Part shown: positions 1 through 4,976 of the stretch, in pieces
How the letters are laid out: each line of letters starts with the position of its first letter
Numbering within the stretch: the first letter of the stretch is position 1
Assembly (NCBI GenBank): GCA_030044475.1
Contig: JASHVP010000075.1
Coordinates: forward strand, 1 to 5,909
Direction: 5' to 3'
DNA: 5,909 nt
Origin: Thermoplasmata archaeon
GTDB lineage: Archaea > Thermoplasmatota > Thermoplasmata > Lutacidiplasmatales > UBA184
Made by a program: the position numbers and the translations under genes
The notes under the pieces: model-generated
What the model was told of the DNA's origin: nothing
Database searches by the model: none
Seen by the model: only the letters and a program-made list of their open reading frames with translations

Positions 1-1
1 G

Positions 2-1030
2 ATCCTCGAGCAATTCTCCGCCGACGAACGCCCCACGGCGTTCGCCTCCTTCCAGGAGATGAGCATGGTCGGCTCGATCGCCGGCCTCCTGATCGGCTAC
101 TTCTGGACCCTCGCCAACGACGCCCTGCTCTCCCTGTTGTACGTGCTCGCCGCCCTCGCCCTCGCGAGCGCGATCGCGCTCTGGTTCGGGATTCGCGAGT
201 CGATCCGGCCGGTGCCGTCCTCGCGGATCGCCCATCACCCCGAGAGCCTCCTCTCGCGCGTCCGGACGGTCACCTCGTTCCGGATCGCGATCCCGTTCTT
301 TCCGCGCCGCCCCCGCCTGAACCGCGCGTCGCTGCGACGATTCCGTCAGTGGGCCCGCGAGGAGCTCCGCCACGAGCTCCCCCTCCTCCTCGCCGCCGGG
401 TTCCTGTTCAACTTGGCCGCGAACCTGTTCAACATCTCCTACACGCCGTTCCTCTACTCCGCCGGGCTCGCAACCGCTTCGATCTTCCTCGTGAACTTCT
501 CGAACAACTTCACGCAGACCCTGGTGTTCCCCCTGACGGGCGGGCTCGCGCGCCGGGTCGGCCCCGACAAGCTGGTCCACCGGGCGACCTACGCCCGCTG
601 CATCGGCTACCTCGCGACCGCGGGGCTCACCTTCGCGGTGGTCGCCCGGTCGACGGCGCTCGACGTGAACTTGGTGATCTACGCCCTGCTCGGGGGCGCG
701 ATCGCGATCTACACGACCGCGAGCTCCCTGATGCTCTTCCGGGGACTGGAGGGTCGGGACGCCGGGAGCCTGCTCGGGCTCAACAGCGCCCTGGGCGGGC
801 TCGCGGCGGTGCTCGGCGCCGTCCTGTCGGGCGTGCTCGCCGTCTTCGGCAGCTTCCGGCTCGTCTTCCTGGTCGCCGGCGGGATCCTGCTGGTCTCCCT
901 GCCCCTTTGGACCGCCGCCACCGTCGCCTACCGGCGCCGGCGCAGGGACGCCCCGGAGCCGGTCGTCGTCACCACGTCCCGGCCGTCCGGACGCGCCCTC
1001 GACCCGACGGCGTCCGCAAAAACCCATTAA
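2..1030 (+). CDS. MFS-type membrane transporter, 5'-truncated by window edge
   Basis: This is a polytopic inner-membrane protein, most likely a secondary transporter of the major facilitator superfamily; the substrate cannot be told. The reading frame is open from base 2 and reads like MFS sequence before the first ATG (base 59), so that ATG is probably internal and the gene starts upstream of the window. In the 342 visible residues I count about eight hydrophobic segments: two before a long basic loop (about residues 65-125) and six after it. This fits a 12-helix MFS protein missing its first four helices, with the loop joining the two six-helix halves. A GGLARRVGPDK segment after the second helix of the C-terminal half resembles the conserved MFS cytoplasmic loop (G-x-L-x-x-R-x-G). 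The C-terminus is a basic, low-complexity cytoplasmic tail. The gene ends 34 bases before citrate synthase on the same strand. Superfamily is fairly sure; family and direction of transport are not. Confidence 0.8.
   Translation: MLEQFSADERPTAFASFQEMSMVGSIAGLLIGYFWTLANDALLSLLYVLAALALASAIALWFGIRESIRPVPSSRIAHHPESLLSRVRTVTSFRIAIPFFPRRPRLNRASLRRFRQWAREELRHELPLLLAAGFLFNLAANLFNISYTPFLYSAGLATASIFLVNFSNNFTQTLVFPLTGGLARRVGPDKLVHRATYARCIGYLATAGLTFAVVARSTALDVNLVIYALLGGAIAIYTTASSLMLFRGLEGRDAGSLLGLNSALGGLAAVLGAVLSGVLAVFGSFRLVFLVAGGILLVSLPLWTAATVAYRRRRRDAPEPVVVTTSRPSGRALDPTASAKTH
1018..1030 (+). promoter_or_regulatory. possible AT-rich promoter element upstream of citrate synthase
   Basis: An A/T-rich patch (aaaaacccattaa) at the very end of the transporter gene stands out in otherwise GC-rich DNA. 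It lies 35-47 bases before the citrate synthase ATG. If its attaa part acted as a TATA box, transcription would start about 10-12 bases before the ATG, giving a short leader of the kind common in archaea. It does not match a canonical TATA box well, and the bases also encode the transporter's last residues, so this is weak. Confidence 0.2.
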
Positions 1031-1034
1031 CCTC

Positions 1035-1054
1035 CCGGCCGTCGGCGCGGCCGG
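1035..1054. repeat. GC-rich inverted repeat between transporter and citrate synthase
   Basis: A perfect 7-base inverted repeat (ccggccg, 6-base loop, cggccgg) fills most of the 34-base gap and ends 10 bases before the citrate synthase ATG. As RNA it could fold into a stable hairpin, either at the end of the transporter message or next to the start of the citrate synthase message. No T-tract follows, so it does not look like an archaeal terminator. Short GC stems arise by chance in DNA this rich in G+C. Confidence 0.35.
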
Positions 1055-1064
1055 TCCGCGCACG

Positions 1065-2195
1065 ATGGTCGACCCAACGACGGTCCAGCGGGGTCTCGAG
1101 TCCGTCGTCGCGCTCGAGTCCCGGATCTGCTTCATCGATGGCAAGGAAGGCCGGCTGATCTACCAGGGGTACGACATCCGGGACCTGGCGGCGAGCTCGA
1201 CGTTCGACGAGGTCGCCTACCTCCTCTGGTACGGACGCCTCCCGACGGCGACCCAGCTCGACGACCTCCGACACCGCTTCCGCGAACTCCGGACCCTCCC
1301 GCCCGAGCTCGCCGCCCAGATCGACCAGCTGCCCGCCGACGCGAATCCGATGGACATGCTCCGCACGTCCGTCAGCACCCTGGCGCTCTTCGAGCCCGGG
1401 GAGACGAAGCCCGGGGCGAGCTCCATCGGCGGCGCGCAGCGCCTGACCGCGGTCCTCCCGACCATCCTCGGTCAGTTCCACCGCCGGCGAGCGAAGCTGC
1501 CTCCGATCGCCGCCCGTCCCGACCTCTCCAGCGCCGCCTACTTGCTCTATGCCCTGCTCGACCGCGAGCCGACCGAGCTCGAGACGCGGGCGCTCGACGT
1601 CTGCCTGATCCTCCACGCCGACCACGAGCTGAACGCCTCCACGTTCGCGGCGCGGGTCACCGCCTCGACGCTGAGCGACCTCTACAGTTCGATCACGAGC
1701 GCCATCGGGACGCTCAAAGGCCCGCTCCACGGCGGGGCGAACGAGCGCGTGATGGAGCTGCTCGACGAGATCGGCACGGTCGATCGCGTGGAAGAGGTCG
1801 TGAAGGCGAAGCTCTCGGCGCACGAGCGGATCATGGGGTTCGGTCACCGGGTCTACAAGGTCGAGGACCCCCGGGCGACGATCCTTCGGGAGTGGGCCCG
1901 GCGCATCGGCGAGTCGAAGGGGAACCTCCGGTACTACGACCTCCTCCGCGCGGTGGAACAGGTCGTCCACCGGGAGAAGGGACTCTATCCGAACGTCGAC
2001 CTGTATTCGGGCGCCGTCTACACGCAGCTCGGGATTCCGCCGGACCTGTTCACTCCGCTGTTCGCGTCGAGCCGGGTCTCCGGGTGGACGGCGCACGTCC
2101 TCGAGGAGTACGAGGACCTCCGTTTGATCCGGCCGACCGCGAAGTACGTCGGGGCGACGGACCTGGCCTACGTCCCGACGGGGCAGCGGGGATAA
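1065..2195 (+). CDS. gltA: citrate synthase (type II, archaeal/Gram-positive-like length)
   Basis: Citrate synthase condenses acetyl-CoA with oxaloacetate to give citrate, the entry step of the TCA cycle, in the cytoplasm. The 376 residues match the short (about 370-380 aa) dimeric form of archaea and Gram-positive bacteria. The N-terminal block GLESVVALESRICFIDG and the YQGYDI motif (about residues 33-38) are typical of the family. The catalytic triad is intact: His222 in GPLHGGANE, His261 in GFGHRVYK and Asp312 in PNVDLYSG. Substrate-binding candidates are His187 in HADHELNAST, Arg270 and Arg337 (ASSRVSGW). ATG 1065 is chosen because homologous sequence begins within a few residues of it. 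No Shine-Dalgarno sequence precedes it, so a leaderless or short-leader message is plausible. The gene follows the transporter by 34 bases. Related 2-methylcitrate synthases share these motifs, so a propionate-pathway role cannot be excluded from sequence, but no other methylcitrate gene is nearby. Confidence 0.95.
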   Translation: MVDPTTVQRGLESVVALESRICFIDGKEGRLIYQGYDIRDLAASSTFDEVAYLLWYGRLPTATQLDDLRHRFRELRTLPPELAAQIDQLPADANPMDMLRTSVSTLALFEPGETKPGASSIGGAQRLTAVLPTILGQFHRRRAKLPPIAARPDLSSAAYLLYALLDREPTELETRALDVCLILHADHELNASTFAARVTASTLSDLYSSITSAIGTLKGPLHGGANERVMELLDEIGTVDRVEEVVKAKLSAHERIMGFGHRVYKVEDPRATILREWARRIGESKGNLRYYDLLRAVEQVVHREKGLYPNVDLYSGAVYTQLGIPPDLFTPLFASSRVSGWTAHVLEEYEDLRLIRPTAKYVGATDLAYVPTGQRG

Positions 2196-2221
2196 CGAGA
2201 CTCGAGTGGGGGGGCGCCGCA

Positions 2222-2240
2222 GGAGGGTTCTTTTCCCTCC
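2222..2240. repeat. inverted repeat with T-rich loop upstream of the secreted-protein gene
   Basis: A perfect 6-base inverted repeat (ggaggg, loop ttctttt, ccctcc) lies in the 63-base gap between citrate synthase and the next gene. Two readings compete. It may form a hairpin in RNA, for example at the 3' end of the citrate synthase message. Alternatively the T-rich loop, centred about 28 bases before ATG 2259, sits where an archaeal TATA box would lie for a leaderless transcript starting at that ATG. A run of seven G (2208-2214) precedes it. The repeat is certain; its function is not. Confidence 0.35.
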
Positions 2241-2258
2241 ACCGCGTCCGGTACAGGG

Positions 2259-2828
2259 ATGCACGCGTTCGGCGGAGGAGCCGTGTCCTCGGGGGTGCGC
2301 GGGGGTTCGCGGCCGACCCGATGGTCGATCGTCGGAACCGTGGTTGGCGCTCTGCTGGTGGGGACGGGACTCACGCATCCCCCGTCACCTTCACCAGCGT
2401 GCGCCGGGCTCGAGTGCGGTCCGGCCCCCCTCGCGATCGAACTCGCGAACGGCTGGAATGTCACCGCGAACGGGTCCGTCAACGCCACCGGTGGCTGTGC
2501 GGGACCCGGTACGGGGGCGATCGAGTACTGCATTGAACTGAACATCGTGCAGGCGGACGGCCAGACGACGGTCGGCCTCGGGCTCACGCTGAGAGGACCG
2601 GGTGGCGTCACCACGACGTTCGTGAACGTGACCCTCTACGAAACCTCCTCCGACATCCTGGCCACCTACACGACCGAGGCGGGATGGGCGGCCGGAGCCG
2701 CCACCCTTCCCGTGCTCCTGTCGAGCTCCGAGACGCTCATCGTCAACGTGGGCAGGGTGCCGCCAACCGGCGACACCTTCACCGCGGCCTCGCCCGGGGG
2801 CGGGACCTGCACCGTCGGGATCCCGTGA
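2259..2828 (+). CDS. predicted secreted or membrane-anchored protein, no family recognised
   Basis: I do not recognise this 189-residue protein. The N-terminus has basic residues (Arg14, Arg18, Arg21) followed by a hydrophobic stretch at about residues 23-38, then a proline-rich turn (PPSPSPACA). This looks like a Sec signal peptide, perhaps cut after the ACA at 47-49, or a single membrane anchor. The mature part is rich in Gly, Thr, Ser and Val, which suggests a beta-rich extracellular fold. It has four N-glycosylation sequons: N67-V-T, N71-G-S, N75-A-T and N123-V-T. Cysteines at 48, 53, 80, 91 and 184 could form disulfides outside the cell. The start is uncertain: in-frame GTG codons at 2283 (just after a ggaggag) and 2295 would shorten the N-terminus and give a more usual signal peptide. 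The gene sits 63 bases after citrate synthase and converges on mptD with a 27-base gap. The hydrophobic-then-polar pattern makes it unlikely to be a chance frame. Confidence 0.65.
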   Translation: MHAFGGGAVSSGVRGGSRPTRWSIVGTVVGALLVGTGLTHPPSPSPACAGLECGPAPLAIELANGWNVTANGSVNATGGCAGPGTGAIEYCIELNIVQADGQTTVGLGLTLRGPGGVTTTFVNVTLYETSSDILATYTTEAGWAAGAATLPVLLSSSETLIVNVGRVPPTGDTFTAASPGGGTCTVGIP

Positions 2829-2830
2829 CG

Positions 2831-2851
2831 GCTCCGGAGCGCGGCGCGCTC
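2831..2851. terminator. overlapping palindromes between convergent genes, possible terminator
   Basis: The 27-base gap between the two convergent stop codons contains a perfect 10-base palindrome (gctccggagc, 2831-2840). Overlapping it is a 6-base stem with a 3-base loop (gagcgc-ggc-gcgctc, 2837-2851), followed on the plus strand by a short pyrimidine run (tctctc). A shared terminator would fit the position. Archaeal termination usually relies on T-tracts, which are absent, so the role is a guess from position. Confidence 0.3.
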
Positions 2852-2855
2852 TCTC

Positions 2856-3245
2856 TCACGACGACTTCGGGCCGGAAACTCTCTGCACGCTCATCAGCGG
2901 GTATCGAAGGTCGGCCCGGTGGCGGAGGCGCGCCTCCACTTCCACCGATCCGTCGCGCAGGACGACCGTCGCGTCGAGCATCTCGGCCGTGAGGTACCGG
3001 TAGCCGAATCGACCCGACCCGGCCCGACCGCCGCGGGCCGGACGGATTCGGACATGGACCGAACCCACGAACGGCTGGAGGCCGACGGCGGCTTCGATCG
3101 CCCGGGCCAGCGACCGGCCCGACGCAGCCGACACGGGGGTCCCGAGGTACTGGTGAAAGATGCCGCCGAGCTTGATGCCGGCCTCGAACAGGAGCGCCTC
3201 GCGACGGGTCAGCGGCGCGCGGTGGATCGATCGACGGCTGGGCAT
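2856..3245 (-). CDS. mptD: archaeal-type dihydroneopterin aldolase (MptD family)
   Basis: MptD cleaves 7,8-dihydroneopterin to 6-hydroxymethyl-7,8-dihydropterin and glycolaldehyde, a cytoplasmic step towards methanopterin and, in some archaea, folate-type cofactors. It is unrelated to bacterial FolB. The 129-residue protein fits the family in length. It shows the family's N-terminal block TRREALLFEAGIKLGGIFHQ (13-32), then GTPV (35-38), LARAIEAAVGLQPFV (46-60), a central EMLDATV (88-94) and the C-terminal LRYPLM (113-118). Glu21 and His31, ten residues apart, match the spacing of the Glu and His reported as active-site residues in the Methanocaldococcus enzyme; Tyr115 is a candidate for the conserved tyrosine. 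ATG 3245 lies only 3 bases after the pssA stop, so the gene is probably translated as the last member of the tuf-rpsJ-psd-pssA-mptD run. A residual GTGA before the ATG could be a weak ribosome site. Family assignment is from recalled motif patterns, not a search. Confidence 0.85.
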   Translation of the reverse strand: MPSRRSIHRAPLTRREALLFEAGIKLGGIFHQYLGTPVSAASGRSLARAIEAAVGLQPFVGSVHVRIRPARGGRAGSGRFGYRYLTAEMLDATVVLRDGSVEVEARLRHRADLRYPLMSVQRVSGPKSS

Positions 3246-3248
3246 GGG

Positions 3249-3998
3249 TCACGCCGCGGGGGGCCGTTCGCTCCGGGCGACAGAGAACGGCCCGAGCAGA
3301 TAGTAGCTCGCGATGCCGACGAGGAACCCGTACGCCGCCGCCTCGGACAGGAGGAAACCGGCGGACCCGGGGGCGGGTCGGAACTGCAGGGGGACGAGCG
3401 CCAGCGCGGCGAAGGCAGCGGTGGCCGCCATCGGCCAGCGGAGCGGCGCCCCGCGGCGGATCTTCGGATATGGGACCGGGACGACCATCATCGCCGACAC
3501 GATCAACCCGCCCGCGAAGACGCCGAGGGGGGCCACGCTCTGGAACGCCGGCGTGTCGTGGAAGAGCAGCACGACGATCACGGCGAGCGCCGAGGTCGGG
3601 GTCGGCACGCCCCGGAAGTACGGGTGCGCGTGTGCCCGGAGCGTGAAGTACGTCAGGCGCGCGATCGCCGCCGCCAGGTACGCTCCGCCGACGACCAGGG
3701 CAATCTCCGACCACGGCGACCACGCGGAGCCGGCCGGGTGGACCGCGAGCAGGGCGGCGGGGGCGACCCCGAAGGTGACCGCGTCGGCGACCGAGTCCGC
3801 CACGCGGCCGAACCGGGATGGGGGGGCGGGGCTCCGCCGCGAGAACATCCCGTCGAGCCCGTCAAAGCCGATCGCGATCGCGATCAGCAGCATCGCCCAG
3901 AGCGGGTTGCCGGCGAGTGTGTAGAGGACCGCGGCGACGCCGAGGAGGCCGTTGGCGAGGGTCGACCCGTTCGCGAGGACGCGCCAGCGGTCGGTCAC
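3249..3998 (-). CDS. pssA: CDP-alcohol phosphatidyltransferase, probable archaetidylserine synthase (PssA-like)
   Basis: This integral membrane enzyme probably transfers the CDP-activated lipid (CDP-archaeol in archaea) onto L-serine, making archaetidylserine for the neighbouring decarboxylase. The 249 residues contain several hydrophobic helices and the CDP-alcohol phosphotransferase signature at about 46-72: Asp46, Asp49-Gly50, Arg54, Gly64, Asp68 and Asp72, the four aspartates being the metal and catalytic ligands. The Ala of the usual D-G-x-x-A-R is Ser53 here. VTFGVAP (74-80) and ARLTYF (113-118) resemble PssA rather than phosphatidylglycerophosphate or inositol-phosphate synthases. The start is GTG 3998, overlapping the psd stop in GTGA, with a GGGAG (4008-4004) five bases upstream as ribosome site. 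Pairing with psd is the main support for serine as acceptor. Another CDP-alcohol transferase specificity is possible but less likely. Confidence 0.88.
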   Translation of the reverse strand: MTDRWRVLANGSTLANGLLGVAAVLYTLAGNPLWAMLLIAIAIGFDGLDGMFSRRSPAPPSRFGRVADSVADAVTFGVAPAALLAVHPAGSAWSPWSEIALVVGGAYLAAAIARLTYFTLRAHAHPYFRGVPTPTSALAVIVVLLFHDTPAFQSVAPLGVFAGGLIVSAMMVVPVPYPKIRRGAPLRWPMAATAAFAALALVPLQFRPAPGSAGFLLSEAAAYGFLVGIASYYLLGPFSVARSERPPAA

Positions 3999-4618
3999 GG
4001 GAGCTCCCGCGCGATCGGAGAGGTCCCGGCGGCGACCCGGTCCCCGACGTGGACGACCGGGGCGACCCGGTCCGCCGGGAGCAGCACGTCCACCCGGGAG
4101 CCCAGCACGATCATCCCGAGCCGGTCCCCCTTGCGGAGGACGCTCCCCTCGCCGACGAACGGAACGAGCCGGCGGGCCACGACCCCCGTGATCTGGACGA
4201 CCTCGACCGGCCCGAGCGCCGTCGCGAAGTGGTAGTGCCGGCGGACGTTGTGGTCCGCCTCCGGGCGGAACGCCGCGCGGAACCCCGCTCCGGCGACTTC
4301 GGTCGCCTCGACGCGGCCCGCGACCGGCGCCCGGTTGACGTGGACGTTCGTGACGTTCATGAAGACGGAGATCCGCCAGCGGGGGCCCTCGCGGTGGACC
4401 GCCCGGACGCGTCCGTCCGCGGCCGAGACGATCCCCTCCCCCGGCGGCCGGTCCGGGTCCCGGAAGAACACCGCGAGGAAGACGACGGCGCCGGCCGCGA
4501 CCAGGGACCCGCCGAGGAACGCCAGACGGAGGGGTGCGTCGAGGACGACGGCGCCCACCAGCGCGGCGAGGAGGGCGGCGACCGGACCGAGCCAGCGGCC
4601 CGCGCCCGGCGCGAACAC
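3995..4618 (-). CDS. psd: archaeal-type (short) phosphatidylserine/archaetidylserine decarboxylase proenzyme
   Basis: Psd removes CO2 from the serine head group, here probably of archaetidylserine, to yield the ethanolamine lipid. It is membrane-bound and self-cleaves to a pyruvoyl enzyme. The 207 residues match the short form found in archaea and some bacteria. One or two N-terminal hydrophobic segments (about 11-50) are followed by FFRDPDR (51-57), ADG (67-69), VFMNVTNVHVNRAPV (85-99), QITGVVARR (142-150) and LGSRVDVLLP (172-181). Cleavage is expected between Gly173 and Ser174, Ser174 becoming the pyruvoyl group. Asp68 and His93 match the catalytic Asp and His of the family. The start is GTG 4618, four bases after the rpsJ stop; no GGAGG lies upstream, and an inverted repeat covers the start, so translation is probably coupled to rpsJ. 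The stop overlaps the pssA start by four bases. Compared with common family consensus, SPADG reads SAADG and MSPxNVH reads MNVTNVH, neither of which removes a catalytic residue. Confidence 0.92.
   Translation of the reverse strand: MFAPGAGRWLGPVAALLAALVGAVVLDAPLRLAFLGGSLVAAGAVVFLAVFFRDPDRPPGEGIVSAADGRVRAVHREGPRWRISVFMNVTNVHVNRAPVAGRVEATEVAGAGFRAAFRPEADHNVRRHYHFATALGPVEVVQITGVVARRLVPFVGEGSVLRKGDRLGMIVLGSRVDVLLPADRVAPVVHVGDRVAAGTSPIARELP
3998..4009 (-). promoter_or_regulatory. ribosome binding site of pssA inside a 12-base palindrome
   Basis: Read on the minus strand, GGGAG (4008-4004) lies five bases before the GTG start of pssA and supports that start. It is part of a perfect palindrome, CGGGAGCTCCCG (4009-3998), whose second half pairs with the Shine-Dalgarno bases and runs into the first base of the GTG. 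A perfect 12-base palindrome has no loop, so in RNA it would fold poorly within one molecule; chance is possible. These bases also encode the end of Psd. Confidence 0.45.
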
Positions 4619-4632
4619 CGGCTTACCCGGTG
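4616..4632 (-). repeat. inverted repeat enclosing the rpsJ stop and psd start codons
   Basis: On the minus strand CACCGG, loop GTAAG, CCGGTG forms a perfect 6-base stem with a 5-base loop. The TAA stop of rpsJ lies in the loop and the GTG start of psd is the last three bases of the 3' arm. In RNA the start codon would be paired until a ribosome finishing rpsJ opens the stem, which would suit termination-reinitiation coupling. The structure is seen directly; the role is inferred. Confidence 0.45.
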
Positions 4633-4934
4633 AGCACGATCTCGATGTTGACGCCGTCCGGGACCTGGATCCGCATCACCTGACGGAGCGCCCGCTCGTC
4701 GGCGTCGATGTCGATCAGGCGCTTGTGGATCCGCATCTCCCAGTGGTCGATCGTGCTCGTGCCGCCGCCGTCCGGACCCTTGCGGATCGGGACCTTCAAC
4801 TTCTTCGTCGGGAGCGGGATTGGCCCGGCGATCGCGACGCCGGTCTTCTGGGAGATGTCCCGGATCTGCTTGCAGATCGTGTCGACCTTATGGGAGTCGG
4901 TCCCCGACAGCGAGATGCGGGCCTTCTGCGGCAT
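4623..4934 (-). CDS. rpsJ: 30S ribosomal protein S10 (uS10), archaeal type
   Basis: uS10 is a small-subunit head protein; its long loop packs beside uS3 and uS14. The 103 residues are full length for archaea. The sequence carries [10 protein letters not shown] near the start, [13 protein letters not shown] (37-49), a glycine-rich loop (PDGGG, 54-58), the [13 protein letters not shown] core (64-76) and a C-terminus ([19 protein letters not shown]) characteristic of archaeal/eukaryotic rather than bacterial S10. The ATG at 4934 is clear, with a purine-rich GGCGGAAGGGG (4956-4946) eleven bases upstream as a possible weak ribosome site. It follows tuf by 42 bases, the tuf-rpsJ order conserved at the end of the archaeal str-type operon, and precedes psd by only 4 bases. 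Confidence 0.98.
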   Translation of the reverse strand: MPQKARISLSGTDSHKVDTICKQIRDISQKTGVAIAGPIPLPTKKLKVPIRKGPDGGGTSTIDHWEMRIHKRLIDIDADERALRQVMRIQVPDGVNIEIVLTG

Positions 4935-4976
4935 CGATGGACCCGCCCCTTCCGCCGCTCCAGTCCGTCCGCGCGA

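Noticed and set aside
59..61. ATG at 59 as the true start of the transporter
   Set aside because: The frame is open to the left edge and the upstream residues read as MFS loop sequence; starting at 59 would leave about eight helices rather than the twelve expected.
349..1158. Overlapping plus-strand frame across the transporter and citrate synthase start
   Set aside because: It is Arg/Pro/Ala-rich out-of-frame sequence; the transporter and citrate synthase frames carry the conserved motifs and hydrophobic pattern.
969..2378. Long (469-codon) open frame on the minus strand opposite citrate synthase
   Set aside because: It is Arg/Gly/Pro/Asp-rich low-complexity sequence mirroring the codons of a clear citrate synthase; such antisense frames are expected in high-GC DNA, and no family motif is present.
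2259..2405. Lipoprotein signal or archaellin/pilin class III signal in the secreted protein
   Set aside because: Cys48 follows S-P-A rather than a good lipobox and lies too far from the hydrophobic core; there is no basic-Gly processing site directly before the hydrophobic stretch.
2919..4235. Long (438-codon) open frame on the plus strand across mptD, pssA and psd
   Set aside because: It crosses three well-supported minus-strand genes and has the Arg/Glu/Gly-rich composition of an antisense shadow, with no recognisable domain.
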